From Bradyrhizobium sp. AZCC 1719 (GTDB lineage Bacteria; Pseudomonadota; Alphaproteobacteria; Rhizobiales; Xanthobacteraceae), in contig NZ_JAZHRU010000001.1 of assembly GCF_036924525.1 (NCBI RefSeq), forward strand, positions 3,191,001 to 3,255,000: a DNA stretch of 64,000 nt. The letters run 5' to 3'. Positions within the stretch are counted from its first letter, which is position 1; each line of letters begins with the position of its first letter. The notes beneath the pieces are model-generated. The model saw only the letters and a list, made by a program, of their open reading frames with translations. It searched no databases and was not told where the DNA came from. This document shows positions 1 to 8,692 of the stretch, one piece after another. The translations under genes and the position numbers were made by a program.

Positions 1-546
1 GGTGACGTCGAACGGGGCTTCGGCCACGTGATCATTGCCGATGCTGGAGCCATGCACGAAGGTCTCGTGGGTCAGGTCCATCAGATTGTCGACCACGAGA
101 CGGTAGTCGCATTTGACGTGAATGGTCTTGCCGTCGCCCGCCCAGGCCGGATCGTCGTTCCAGTGCATGTCGGGCACCAGCGCCGGATCAGCCAGCGCCG
201 GATCGCCCATCCACAGCCAGATGAAGCGGTGGCGTTCGACGGCGGGGTAGGAGCGCACGCAGGCGGACGGGTTGATGGTCTCCTGCGAGGGCATGTAGGT
301 GCAGCGGCCCTGCGCGTTGAATTTCAGCCCGTGATAGCCGCAAACGACGGTGTCGCCGTCGAGCCGTCCCTTCGAGAGTGGCACCAGGCGGTGCCAGCAG
401 GCGTCCTCCAGCGCGCAGACTCGCCCGTTGGACTGGCGGTACATCACGACATGCTTGCCGCAGATCGTGCGCGGAAACAGCGCGTGCTTGATGTCGACGT
501 CCCAGGCGGCGGCGTACCAGGCATTGAGGGGGAAAGAGGATGGCAT
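1..546 (-). CDS. vanA: Vanillate O-demethylase oxygenase subunit-like Rieske protein (3' end outside window)
   Basis: The first 182 residues of a Rieske non-heme iron oxygenase, read from an ATG at 546; the rest lies beyond the left edge. The Rieske [2Fe-2S] ligands are visible as C50-x-H52 and C69-x2-H72. The start of the mononuclear iron site follows, with D153-N154 and the pair H160 and H165. The N-terminus (PLNAWYAAAW) and this spacing fit the VanA group, which O-demethylates vanillate to protocatechuate using a VanB reductase. A GAAGGAG ribosome site precedes the ATG. No reductase gene is visible, so the substrate is inferred from family resemblance; another methoxy-aromatic is possible. 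The gene is divergent from an O-methyltransferase gene across an AT-rich region with repeated GTATAC palindromes. Confidence 0.85.
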   Translation of the reverse strand, partial: MPSSFPLNAWYAAAWDVDIKHALFPRTICGKHVVMYRQSNGRVCALEDACWHRLVPLSKGRLDGDTVVCGYHGLKFNAQGRCTYMPSQETINPSACVRSYPAVERHRFIWLWMGDPALADPALVPDMHWNDDPAWAGDGKTIHVKCDYRLVVDNLMDLTHETFVHGSSIGNDHVAEAPFDVT

Positions 547-574
547 GGCTGCACTCCTTCGTACTGAGTGCAAA

Positions 575-647
575 CTGTATACAGATTAAGCGGGTAGATG
601 GCAAATTTTCTGTATTTGACATATTATAATACCGTCAAGGTATACAC
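575..647. promoter_or_regulatory. Divergent promoter/operator region with two GTATAC palindromes
   Basis: In the 321-bp gap between the vanA-like gene and the methyltransferase gene, CTGTATACAG (575-584) is a perfect palindrome, and a second GTATAC core lies at 640-645, exactly 63 bp away, about six helical turns. Between them an inverted TTGAC (616-620) / GTCAA (634-638) offers a -35-like hexamer in each direction. GntR-family VanR proteins commonly bind palindromes at such promoters, but no regulator gene is in the window. The rest of the gap (648-857) shows nothing further that I recognise. Confidence 0.45.
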
Positions 648-867
648 TAGTTTTGTGAATTGGTTCATTTCACCCATCCCGGTTAGGCGCCACCCTTGAT
701 GGGCGGTCAAGCGCAAGTCCGATGGACATGCTTGCAGGCGTCGGCGGAGCGAATAGCTGCCGCTTCGCACTGGAGGTGGCCGGGCTAAAGCCGCAGCGCC
801 GACTCAGTTTCCTAACAGCGCTTGGCAATCCGCAGGGAGATCAACGATCACGACAACAGGAGGCGCG

Positions 868-1884
868 ATGTCATCTCAAGTATCGGCCCTCAGGCTTTTC
901 GATTTGATCCAGTCGCACCGTGTTACGGCGGTGATCTATGTCGCGGCCAAACTCGGGCTCGCCGAGTTGTTGAGCTACGGACCGCAGACGGTCGGCAAGC
1001 TCGCCAAGGCAACCGGGGCAGATGAACGAGCGCTTGGCCGCCTGCTCACCGCGCTTTCCACCCTGGGCATCTGTTCGCGTAGCGGCGAAGATCGCTATGC
1101 GTTGACGGACATGGGTGCTTGCCTCGATAGCTCGGCAAAGCATTCGGTCAAGGGCTGGGCAATCCTTGAGACCGAGCTGATCTCAAAATTCTGGAGCGGA
1201 ATGCTTGAATCCATCATGACCGGTAAGACCGCAGCGCAACTGCAAGGCATCGATGACAGTTTCGAGCTGATGGGCCGGACGCCGGACATTGTGGACAAGT
1301 TCAACGTGGCGATGGTGGAGCTTACCCGTCTTGTCACACCGAATGTCCTTCAGTCCTATGACTTCGGCGGGATACGCCACTTGATGGACGTGGGCGGCGG
1401 GTCCGGCGAATTGCTCGGCGCCATCGCGCAGCAAAACCGGAAACTGCGCGGAACTGTTTTCGACCTTCCGAGATGTGCCGAGGCTGCGAGCAAGCATCTC
1501 AGGCAAATCGGTGTCGATGACCGCGTGGAATTTGTGGCCGGCGATTTCTTCAAGGCCGTGCCGGCGATCGCTGATGCGATCATTCTCAAGAGCATCATTC
1601 ACGACTGGGATGATGCGCGCAGCGTCACGATCCTGCAAAGCTGTCGCAGGGCGCTCCCCGCCGAAGGCAAGCTGCTTCTGGTGGAGCGGCTGATGCCGGA
1701 GAGGCCATCCATGGCGGACGACGACAAGGAGCAGGCGTTGAGCGATCTGAACATGCTTCGCGGGCCCGGAGGGCTCGAGCGCACCGAGCGAGAGTACCGC
1801 GAATTGCTCGACCAGAGCGGCTTCGATCTGGTCACGAGCTATCCGGCCGGCCGCTTCAATCTGATTGAGGCGCGTCCTACGTGA
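868..1884 (+). CDS. SAM-dependent O-methyltransferase (caffeate/hydroxyindole type)
   Basis: A 338-residue class I methyltransferase of the plant-type/bacterial O-methyltransferase family. The N-terminal ~100 residues form the winged-helix dimerisation domain. The SAM-binding glycine loop DVGGGSG lies near residues 174-180, and the His of the HDW motif (about residue 245) is the expected general base for methylating a hydroxyl group. AGGAGG lies 6 bp before the ATG. The gene is divergent from the vanA-like demethylase, so the pair could add and remove methyl groups on related aromatics, although the actual substrate cannot be read from the sequence. Third codon positions look less GC-biased than in the flanking genes. 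Confidence 0.82.
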   Translation: MSSQVSALRLFDLIQSHRVTAVIYVAAKLGLAELLSYGPQTVGKLAKATGADERALGRLLTALSTLGICSRSGEDRYALTDMGACLDSSAKHSVKGWAILETELISKFWSGMLESIMTGKTAAQLQGIDDSFELMGRTPDIVDKFNVAMVELTRLVTPNVLQSYDFGGIRHLMDVGGGSGELLGAIAQQNRKLRGTVFDLPRCAEAASKHLRQIGVDDRVEFVAGDFFKAVPAIADAIILKSIIHDWDDARSVTILQSCRRALPAEGKLLLVERLMPERPSMADDDKEQALSDLNMLRGPGGLERTEREYRELLDQSGFDLVTSYPAGRFNLIEARPT

Positions 1885-1927
1885 AGACGCCGGGTGAGGA
1901 GATGCAGCCCTCACCCAGCGTCACGTC

Positions 1928-3430
1928 TCAGCCGTAGACGAATGCCTTGTCCTTGAGGTCGATCGCCGGAAATTCGTCCTTTTCCGCCCAGTAGTCCTGA
2001 TTGTGCTGCCATTCCGGCTTGTCGCCGCGCTTGGGCAGCAGGTGCATGCCGCGCATCATGTAGCCGGGATTGAAATTTTCCGGATCGATCCACGGTAACA
2101 GCGGCATGTTGTGGTCTTCGGGGCGAAGCTGCGGCGTTACCTTTTTCGCGCCGGTCTCCTGCATGTGCGTGAGCAGCCGGCAGACGAAATCGGCAACGAG
2201 ATCGACGCGCAGCGTCCAGCTCGCGCGGAAATAGCCGAACACCCAGACGAGGTTCGGTACGCCGGTGAACATCATGCCGCGATAGGTAACGGTGTCGGCG
2301 AAGTCGAGCGGCTTGCCGTCGATGGCAAACTCGATGTCGCCGGTGGCGCAGAGGTTGAAGCCGGTCGCGGTGATGATGATGTCGGCCTCCAGCTCCTTGC
2401 CGGATTTCAAGAGAATGCCCTTTTCGGTGAAGCTCTCGATCTCGTCGGTGACGACCGAAGCCTTGCCGGACTTGATGCCCTGGAACAGGTCTCCATCAGG
2501 GATGAAGGCGATGCGCTGTCGCCACGGCCTATACCTCGGCGTGAAGTGGGTCGCGATGTCGTAGTCCTTGCCGAGATAGGCTTCGACCGCCGACAGCAAA
2601 TCCTTCTTGGCCGCTTCCGGCTCGTTGAACGTCTTGCGGGTGAAGGCGTCCTGGTCGAACAGGATTTTGCGCCGGGTGATTTCGTGAATCCAGGTCTCGT
2701 CGACCTGTAATTTCCGCAGCTCCTCGGCGATTTCGATCGCATTGCGCCCGGTGCGAAAATACGTTGGCGAACGCTGCAGCATGGTGACATGCGCGCAGTC
2801 AGGAGCCAGCGCCGGGATCAGCGTCGCTGCGGTGGCACCCGATCCGATCACGACGACGCGCTTGTTCTTGTAGTCGAGATCTTCAGGCCATTTCTGTGGA
2901 TGAACGATCAGGCCCTTGAACTTGGCCATGTCCTTCCACTCCGGCGTATAACCCTCGGTGTGGCGGTAATAGCCCTGACACATCCAGAAGAAATTGGTGG
3001 TGAAGCGCAGCCTCTCACCAGTGTCGGTGCGCGTGGCCTCGATGGTCCAGAGGTTTTCCTCGCTGGACCATTTCGCTGAGGTGATGGTGTGCCGATAGCG
3101 GATGTGACGGGCGAGATCGTTCTCCTCGATCACTTCGCCCATGTATTTGAGGATTTCCTTGGCGCTGGCGATAGGTGCTGACGTCCACGGCTTGAACCGG
3201 TAGCCGAAGGTATGCAGGTCGCTGTCAGAGCGGATGCCGGGATAGCGATGGGTGGTCCAGGTGCCGCCAAACGTCTTTTGCGCTTCGAGCGCCACGAACG
3301 TCGTTCCCGGGCATTGCGTGGTGAGGTGATAGGCCGCTCCTACGCCGGAGATGCCGGCGCCGGCGATCAGGACGTCGAAATGCTCGGTCGTGCGGGGTGA
3401 CGTTGCGTCGATCTGGCTTTGAACGTTCAT
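1928..3430 (-). CDS. FAD-dependent Baeyer-Villiger-type monooxygenase
   Basis: 500 residues. The FAD-binding GAGISG sits at residues 24-29. The Baeyer-Villiger fingerprint F-x-G-x3-H-x3-W-P is present near residues 171-182. It is followed directly by a second Rossmann motif GSGATA for NADPH. FGGTW after the first nucleotide fold is also typical. Such enzymes insert one oxygen next to a carbonyl, turning ketones into esters or lactones, or oxidise N or S atoms. AGGGAAG precedes the ATG. It stands alone, convergent with the methyltransferase gene; the substrate is unknown. Confidence 0.85.
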   Translation of the reverse strand: MNVQSQIDATSPRTTEHFDVLIAGAGISGVGAAYHLTTQCPGTTFVALEAQKTFGGTWTTHRYPGIRSDSDLHTFGYRFKPWTSAPIASAKEILKYMGEVIEENDLARHIRYRHTITSAKWSSEENLWTIEATRTDTGERLRFTTNFFWMCQGYYRHTEGYTPEWKDMAKFKGLIVHPQKWPEDLDYKNKRVVVIGSGATAATLIPALAPDCAHVTMLQRSPTYFRTGRNAIEIAEELRKLQVDETWIHEITRRKILFDQDAFTRKTFNEPEAAKKDLLSAVEAYLGKDYDIATHFTPRYRPWRQRIAFIPDGDLFQGIKSGKASVVTDEIESFTEKGILLKSGKELEADIIITATGFNLCATGDIEFAIDGKPLDFADTVTYRGMMFTGVPNLVWVFGYFRASWTLRVDLVADFVCRLLTHMQETGAKKVTPQLRPEDHNMPLLPWIDPENFNPGYMMRGMHLLPKRGDKPEWQHNQDYWAEKDEFPAIDLKDKAFVYG

Positions 3431-3465
3431 CTTCCCTGTTCTTTTTCGTTGGTCGTGTTCTGAAG

Positions 3466-3494
3466 CAAAACGCCAGAACCTCAGGTTCTGGCGT
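3466..3494 (-). terminator. Intrinsic terminator after the MoxR gene
   Basis: On the minus strand an 11-bp perfect stem (3484-3494 with 3470-3480, loop of 3) is followed by TTTT. It lies 16 bp past the MoxR stop codon. Confidence 0.75.
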
Positions 3495-3510
3495 CGCGGT
3501 CGTCAGCGAA

Positions 3511-4353
3511 TTACACTTCGCGTCGGCTGAGAAACGCCAGCCGCTCGAACAGGTGCACGTCCTGCTCGTTCTTCAAGAGAGCGCCATGCAGCGGCGGGAT
3601 CAGCTTGCGCGGATCGCGCTCCCGCAGCATCTCCGGGGTGATGTCCTCGTTCAGGAGCAGCTTTAGCCAGTCGAGCAGCTCCGAGGTCGAGGGCTTCTTC
3701 TTCAGACCCGGTACTTCGCGCACCTCGAAGAAGATGCGCAAGGCTTCCTCCACCAGGCGCTTCTTGATGCCGGGGAAGTGCACGTCGACGATCCGGCCCA
3801 TGGTGTCGGCGTCGGGAAACTTGATGTAGTGGAAGAAGCAGCGGCGCAGGAACGCGTCCGGCAGTTCCTTTTCGTTGTTCGAGGTGATCATCACGATCGG
3901 GCGCAGGCTCGCCTTGATGTTCTCGCCGGTCTCGTAGACGAAGAACTCCATGCGATCGAGTTCGAGCAGGAGGTCGTTCGGAAACTCGATGTCGGCCTTG
4001 TCGATCTCGTCGATCAGGAGCACCGGGCGCTTGTCGTGGGTGAACGCTTCCCACAATTTGCCGCGCTTGATGTAGTTGGAGATGTCGGAAACCCTGCTGT
4101 CGCCGAGCTGGCTGTCGCGCAACCGCGACACCGCGTCGTATTCGTAAAGGCCCTGCTGCGCCTTGGTGGTCGACTTGATGTGCCAGGTCAGAAGCGGCGC
4201 GCCGAGCGCCTTGGCGACTTCTTCCGCCAGCACGGTCTTGCCGGTGCCGGGCTCGCCCTTGATCAGCAGCGGGCGCTCGAGCACGATCGAGGCGTTGACG
4301 GCGACCTTGAGGTCGTCGGTGGCGACATAGTTTTTGGTGCCGGTAAATTTCAT
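3511..4353 (-). CDS. MoxR-family AAA+ ATPase
   Basis: 280 residues with Walker A GEPGTGKT (33-40) and Walker B VLLIDE (111-116), followed by a sensor-1 TSNNEKELP segment. The remainder matches single-domain MoxR proteins, which act as chaperones that insert metals or remodel proteins together with a VWA-domain partner. Such a partner (CoxE-like) is encoded nearby at 4836 but on the opposite strand, with a small membrane protein gene between them. The ATG at 4353 begins the conserved MKFTGTKNYV. Its target in the cell is unknown. Confidence 0.88.
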   Translation of the reverse strand: MKFTGTKNYVATDDLKVAVNASIVLERPLLIKGEPGTGKTVLAEEVAKALGAPLLTWHIKSTTKAQQGLYEYDAVSRLRDSQLGDSRVSDISNYIKRGKLWEAFTHDKRPVLLIDEIDKADIEFPNDLLLELDRMEFFVYETGENIKASLRPIVMITSNNEKELPDAFLRRCFFHYIKFPDADTMGRIVDVHFPGIKKRLVEEALRIFFEVREVPGLKKKPSTSELLDWLKLLLNEDITPEMLRERDPRKLIPPLHGALLKNEQDVHLFERLAFLSRREV

Positions 4354-4404
4354 CTATCCGTTTGCCCTGTTGTTCGTTCGTCTGCCGCTCGCGGCCTGAA
4401 CAGT

Positions 4405-4427
4405 AAACGACCGCCGGTCCGGCGGTC
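4405..4427 (-). terminator. Hairpin after the GlsB-like gene
   Basis: GACCGCCG (4409-4416) and CGGCGGTC (4420-4427) form an 8-bp stem with a 3-nt loop; on the minus strand GTTTA follows. It lies just past the 4452-4694 stop codon. The U-run is short. Confidence 0.55.
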
Positions 4428-4451
4428 GCGATTGAAGTCGATGCGGCTTCC

Positions 4452-4694
4452 TCAACGTCTGATCAGCGACAGGATCACCAGGATGATCACCGCGCCGATG
4501 GTGGCGTTGACGATATCGCGGATCCAGCCTGCGCCGAGACTGACGCCGAGCTGCGGCAACAACCAGCTTGCGAGCAGCGCGCCGATGATGCCGATCACGA
4601 TATTGCCGATCAGCCCGAAGCCTGCGCCGCGCACGATCAGTCCGGCAAGCCAGCCCGCAATACCGCCAATGATCAGCGCCGCTACGATTCCCAT
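4452..4694 (-). CDS. GlsB/YeaQ/YmgE-family small membrane protein
   Basis: 80 residues with three hydrophobic helices rich in glycine (GIAGWLAGLIVRG, then GNIVIGIIGALLAS, then a C-terminal IGAVIILVILSLI). This is the transglycosylase-associated/GlsB pattern of stress-linked inner-membrane proteins with no known enzymatic activity. It lies between the MoxR gene (same strand, downstream) and the CoxE-like gene (opposite strand). Confidence 0.85.
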   Translation of the reverse strand: MGIVAALIIGGIAGWLAGLIVRGAGFGLIGNIVIGIIGALLASWLLPQLGVSLGAGWIRDIVNATIGAVIILVILSLIRR

Positions 4695-4835
4695 TGAATT
4701 TCCCCTGCCGGAATAAGCCTCTTATGGCTCAATTGTAATTGAAAAACCCACCCGGTCTAGGTCTGACAGCTATGCGCCGGCCTTTGACAGGCTCTGGCCC
4801 TTGACGTGTGCCGCCCGGCGGGCAATCTGTATCCC

Positions 4836-6011
4836 ATGTTCCTGCAATTCTTCACATCGTTGCGCGACGCGCAGGTCCCGGTGACGCTGCGCGAATATCT
4901 GACGCTGATGGAGGCGCTCGACGCCGACCTTGCCGATCAGACCGTGGAGAATTTCTACTATCTCTCCCGCGCCGCGCTGGTAAAGGACGAGCGCAACCTC
5001 GACAAGTTCGACCGCGTCTTCGGCACCGTGTTCAAGGGGCTGGAAAGCCTGCTGGATGCCATGGAGAAGGCGGACATTCCCGCCGAATGGCTGAAGAAGC
5101 TCGCGGAAAAATACCTCACCGAGGAAGAGAAGAAGCAGATCGAGGCGATGGGCTGGGACAAGCTCATGGAGACGCTTCGCCAGCGCCTGAAGGAACAGCA
5201 GGGCCGCCATCAGGGCGGCAACAAGTGGATCGGCACCGCAGGCACCTCGCCGTTCGGCGCCCATGGCTACAATCCCGAAGGCGTCAGAATCGGGCAGGAG
5301 AAGAACCGCAACAACCGCGCCGTGAAGGTGTGGGACAAGCGCGAGTTCAAAGACCTCGACGGCAATGTCGAACTCGGCATCCGCAACATCAAGATCGCGC
5401 TGCGCCGTCTGCGCAAATTTGCCCGCACCGGCGCGCCCGACGAACTCGATTTGGACACCACGATCAGGGAGACCGCCAACCACGGCTATCTCGATGTGCA
5501 CATGCGCCCCGAGCGCCGCAATGCGGTGAAGGTTTTGGTGTTCTTCGACATCGGCGGCTCGATGGATTCGCACATCGAGCAGGTCGAGGAGTTGTTCTCG
5601 GCCGCGAAGTCCGAGTTCAAGCACATGGAATATTTTTACTTCCACAACTGCCTCTATGAAGGCGTGTGGAAGCAGAACAAGCGTCGCTTCACCGACCGCA
5701 CGCCGACATGGGACGTGCTGCATAAATATCCGCACGACTACAAGGTGGTGTTCGTCGGCGACGCCTCGATGTCACCGTACGAGATCATGGTGCCGGGCGG
5801 CTCGGTCGAGCATGTCAACGAGGAAGCCGGCGCGGTCTGGCTGGAGCGCATCACGCGCACCTATCCGCATACGGTGTGGCTCAATCCGGTGGCGCAGAAA
5901 CACTGGGACTATTCGGAATCCACCACCATCATCCGCCGGCTGCTTTCGGATCGCATGTATCCGATCACGATCGAAGGTCTCGAAGCCGCGATGAAGGAAT
6001 TGGTGCGGTAA
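4836..6011 (+). CDS. CoxE-like VWA-domain protein
   Basis: 391 residues from the ATG at 4836, which gives the conserved MFLQFFTSLR start. A GTG 30 bases upstream is possible but adds an unusual decapeptide. The N-terminal half is charged and helical, and the C-terminal half is a von Willebrand A domain whose metal-ion site D-x-G-x-S starts at about D238. CoxE/VWA proteins pair with MoxR ATPases to mature metalloenzymes, including aerobic CO dehydrogenase-type hydroxylases. A hydroxylase operon of that class is found at 35650-39291, but a link between the two is only inference. Confidence 0.82.
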   Translation: MFLQFFTSLRDAQVPVTLREYLTLMEALDADLADQTVENFYYLSRAALVKDERNLDKFDRVFGTVFKGLESLLDAMEKADIPAEWLKKLAEKYLTEEEKKQIEAMGWDKLMETLRQRLKEQQGRHQGGNKWIGTAGTSPFGAHGYNPEGVRIGQEKNRNNRAVKVWDKREFKDLDGNVELGIRNIKIALRRLRKFARTGAPDELDLDTTIRETANHGYLDVHMRPERRNAVKVLVFFDIGGSMDSHIEQVEELFSAAKSEFKHMEYFYFHNCLYEGVWKQNKRRFTDRTPTWDVLHKYPHDYKVVFVGDASMSPYEIMVPGGSVEHVNEEAGAVWLERITRTYPHTVWLNPVAQKHWDYSESTTIIRRLLSDRMYPITIEGLEAAMKELVR

Positions 6012-6018
6012 GTGACCT

Positions 6019-6113
6019 CGTCATTCCGGGGGCGCGAAGCGAACCCGGAATCTAGAGGTTATTTCACTCGATCGAGATTCCGGGTTCGATGCTGCGCATC
6101 GCCCCGGAATGAC
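6019..6113. repeat. Palindromic intergenic repeat, family A (ATTCCGGG type), copy 1
   Basis: Begins CGTCATTCCGGG and ends CCCGGAATGAC, with an internal CCCGGAATCT/GATTCCGGGTT pair, so it can fold into a long branched hairpin. It sits between the CoxE-like and rhodanese genes; a second copy lies 540 bp away. Confidence 0.85.
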
Positions 6114-6135
6114 ATCAAGAACAAGGGAGGGCCCA

Positions 6136-6549
6136 ATGCCCCAGACCATCCATCGCGGCATCAAATCCCTGATCGACGAAGCCAATGCCGAGATCGAGAC
6201 TGTCAGCGCCACTGAGGCGATCAAGGCCGCGCAGGATCCGGGCGTCGTGATCGTCGATATCCGCGATCCCCGCGAGATCGAACGCGAGGGCAAGATTCCC
6301 GGCGCGTTCTCCTGCACCCGCGGCATGCTGGAATTCTGGATCGATCCGCAAAGCCCCTATGCCAAGCCGATATTCCAGGAGGACAAGAAGTTCATCTTCC
6401 ATTGCGCCGGCGGCATGCGCTCGGCGCTCGCGGCCAAGACCGCGCAGGACATGGGCCTGAAGCCGGTTGCGCATATGGGCGGCGGCTTCGCCGCCTGGCG
6501 CGACGCCGGCGGCCCGGTCGAGAAATGGGAGCCGAAGAAGAAGGGGTAA
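6136..6549 (+). CDS. Single-domain rhodanese-like sulfurtransferase
   Basis: 137 residues from the ATG at 6136, preceded by GGGAGGG. The rhodanese fold shows VVIVDIRDPREIE near the N-terminus and the active-site loop HCAGGMRS with the persulfide-forming Cys at about residue 90. Single-domain rhodaneses carry sulfane sulfur between donors and acceptors such as cyanide or thiols. It is followed, past a second copy of the same palindromic repeat, by a two-domain sulfurtransferase gene on the same strand, which suggests a shared role in sulfur transfer. Confidence 0.87.
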   Translation: MPQTIHRGIKSLIDEANAEIETVSATEAIKAAQDPGVVIVDIRDPREIEREGKIPGAFSCTRGMLEFWIDPQSPYAKPIFQEDKKFIFHCAGGMRSALAAKTAQDMGLKPVAHMGGGFAAWRDAGGPVEKWEPKKKG

Positions 6550-6559
6550 CCCGTTCACC

Positions 6560-6648
6560 GTCATTCCGGGGCGCGAAGCGAACCCGGAATCTCGCAACAC
6601 AACCTCTGGATTCCGGGTCTGCGCCTATCGGCGCATCCCGGAATGACG
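6560..6648. repeat. Palindromic intergenic repeat, family A, copy 2
   Basis: Same ends and internal pairing as 6019-6113, with a different central stretch. It separates the two sulfurtransferase genes and ends 14 bp before the second ATG. Confidence 0.85.
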
Positions 6649-6661
6649 ATGGGAAACATAC

Positions 6662-7516
6662 ATGCCCACGACCACTGACCCGCTCGTCACCACCGACTGG
6701 CTCGCCGCACACCTGAACGATTCCAACGTCAAAATCGTCGACGCCACGTTCAAGATGCCGGGCGTGATGCCGTTGCCGAAAGACGATTATCTCGCCGCGC
6801 ATATTCCGGGCGCGGTGTTCTTTGACGTCGATGCGGTGTCCGACCATTCCAATCCGCTGCCGCACATGTTTCCTCCCGCCGAGCAATTCGGCCGCGACGT
6901 CGGCGCGCTCGGGATCGGCAATGACGACACCGTCGTGGTCTATGATTCCGGCGGCTGGGTCGCCGCACCCCGGGTGTGGTGGATGTTTCTATCGTTCGGC
7001 AAGGAGGTGCGCGTGCTCGATGGCGGCCTGAAGAAGTGGGTCGCGGAAGGCCGCAAGGTTGAGAGCGGGCAGGTGACGCCGAAGCCTTCGAAGTTCAAGG
7101 CGACGTTCGATGCGCGACGCACGCGCAGCATGCAGCAATTGGTCGAAAACCTCGCGACCCGCGCCGAGCAGGTGATCGATGCGCGCGCCAACGAGCGCTA
7201 TCAGGGCAAGGTCGCCGAGCCGCGGCCGGGACTTCGCTCCGGGCACATCCCCGACAGCCTCAGCCTGCCCTACAACAATTTGTTCGATGCCGCGACCGGG
7301 ACGATGAAGCCGCTCGATGAGTTGCGGGCGGCGTTCTCAGGCGCCGGCGTGAAGCTTGACGCACCCATCGTCACGAGCTGCGGATCCGGCGTCAGCGCCG
7401 CCGTGCTGACACTGGCGCTCTATCGTCTCGGCGTCGAGAACCCGGCGCTCTATGACGGCTCGTGGACGGAGTGGGGCGCCGCCGACGGTCCCCCGGTTGC
7501 GACCGGTCCGGCCTGA
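6662..7516 (+). CDS. sseA: 3-mercaptopyruvate sulfurtransferase
   Basis: 284 residues, the usual length for two tandem rhodanese domains. The second domain carries the active-site loop CGSGVSA with the catalytic Cys at about residue 240. CGSG(V/T) marks mercaptopyruvate rather than thiosulfate preference in this family. It transfers sulfur from 3-mercaptopyruvate to thiol acceptors or cyanide. The ATG follows immediately after repeat copy 2, so any ribosome site (GGGAAACAT) is weak. Confidence 0.88.
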   Translation: MPTTTDPLVTTDWLAAHLNDSNVKIVDATFKMPGVMPLPKDDYLAAHIPGAVFFDVDAVSDHSNPLPHMFPPAEQFGRDVGALGIGNDDTVVVYDSGGWVAAPRVWWMFLSFGKEVRVLDGGLKKWVAEGRKVESGQVTPKPSKFKATFDARRTRSMQQLVENLATRAEQVIDARANERYQGKVAEPRPGLRSGHIPDSLSLPYNNLFDAATGTMKPLDELRAAFSGAGVKLDAPIVTSCGSGVSAAVLTLALYRLGVENPALYDGSWTEWGAADGPPVATGPA

Positions 7517-7533
7517 TACTCAAATTTTGGACG

Positions 7534-8346
7534 TTACCTCGTCGCGCTCATCATCGGGGGCGGAAAGAACGGATTGGGTTGCTGCTGCTGCAGAGTCAGC
7601 GTTGCCTCACGTGCCAGACGCGCGCGGCGCGCCGCCGCAATTCGCCGCTTTTCCCGGGCCCGCTGTGCAGCCTGCTTCTTGATTGCGTTGCGATCCGGCT
7701 TCGCTTCCGTGGTCGTGGCTGATGTCTTTTCATCGATGAGGACGGCGGGACCGCCGAGCGTCGCGATCCGGGTCGCAGCGAGGCTGCCTTCAGGTGAAGC
7801 TGCCTCCGTCGCCGGCTCGGCCGGGGACGGGGTCGCCACGGCTGAAGGTCCTGATGACTCCGGGATGGCGGCGGGCTTCAGTTCCGTATTGGTAGCGGGA
7901 GCTTCGGCTGCGAGGGCCGGAGCGGGCGGGGTCTCCGCGCTTGCCTCGCGCGCGCGAGGTTCCGGCGTGGCAACTTCCTTGGCGACTTCGGCTTGCATCG
8001 GTTCTGCCGGCTTCAGCGCTGCCAGTTTCTCGGGCTCAGCCGGACTGGCGTCCGCAGTCGGCGCAGCCTGTGCTGGGGTGACCGCGGTTGCTTCCGGAGC
8101 GGCGGCGGCCGGAACATTCTCCGTGGCCTTCTCCACGACTGGCGTGTCGATGCGCAGCAGCGCCAGCGTCGGCGGCTGCTCGTCATTCCGGCGCGCGAAC
8201 ATCGGCTCGGGCGCCGCCCGTCGCGAGGGAAGATTGGCAAATTCCTCATGCGCGGCCCGCAACAGGGCGGCGGCGCCAAGGCCAAAAACCAGTATCGACG
8301 TCGACAGTACGATCGCGGTGAACAAGAAACGAAAGCCGGGAAGCAT
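7534..8346 (-). CDS. Membrane-anchored Ala/Pro-rich hypothetical protein
   Basis: 270 residues from the ATG at 8346. The N-terminus MLPGFRFLFTAIVLS leads into one hydrophobic segment (about residues 5-30). A low-complexity Ala/Pro/Glu-rich periplasmic stretch follows, then a basic KKQAAQRAREKRR segment and a Q-rich C-terminus. I recognise no catalytic domain. It may be a conserved rhizobial envelope protein. An AAGGAGG lies about 15 bases upstream, slightly far for a ribosome site; longer starts upstream add a sequence without coding character. Confidence 0.6.
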   Translation of the reverse strand: MLPGFRFLFTAIVLSTSILVFGLGAAALLRAAHEEFANLPSRRAAPEPMFARRNDEQPPTLALLRIDTPVVEKATENVPAAAAPEATAVTPAQAAPTADASPAEPEKLAALKPAEPMQAEVAKEVATPEPRAREASAETPPAPALAAEAPATNTELKPAAIPESSGPSAVATPSPAEPATEAASPEGSLAATRIATLGGPAVLIDEKTSATTTEAKPDRNAIKKQAAQRAREKRRIAAARRARLAREATLTLQQQQPNPFFPPPMMSATR

Positions 8347-8692
8347 GGACCAGGGTTCCACCCTCCTTGATCTCTGAAGGGTTATTGCTTGCCAAGGGAA
8401 CGCGGTGACCACTATGCGGGCCGGATGCGGCGGAGGGTTGGGGGCGCGCGAATCAGGCCGATTTGAGAGTATCTCAATGCCCGGCGGCTTTTTGTTACAA
8501 AATCTGCGGTTCGACGTCGCGGACCGCCCGCCGACGGCGATTTCCGCCGTTCTGAGGCATCTTTGCCGCAGCTTGGCTGCGATCACAAATGACTGGCTTG
8601 GGCCGAATCTCGCGGATTTGTCTTGAATGCGCCGCGATCTTCCGTCATCTGCCGTTAACCGTCCGGTGGGGCTTGGGGTCTATACAAAGGCG
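8347..8692. other. Divergent intergenic region with two short palindromes
   Basis: No gene is visible between the Ala/Pro-rich protein gene and the L,D-transpeptidase gene. Two perfect inverted repeats stand out: TTGAGA-GTA-TCTCAA (8463-8477) and TTTTG-TTA-CAAAA (8490-8502). Either could be an operator; I cannot assign a regulator. Confidence 0.4.
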
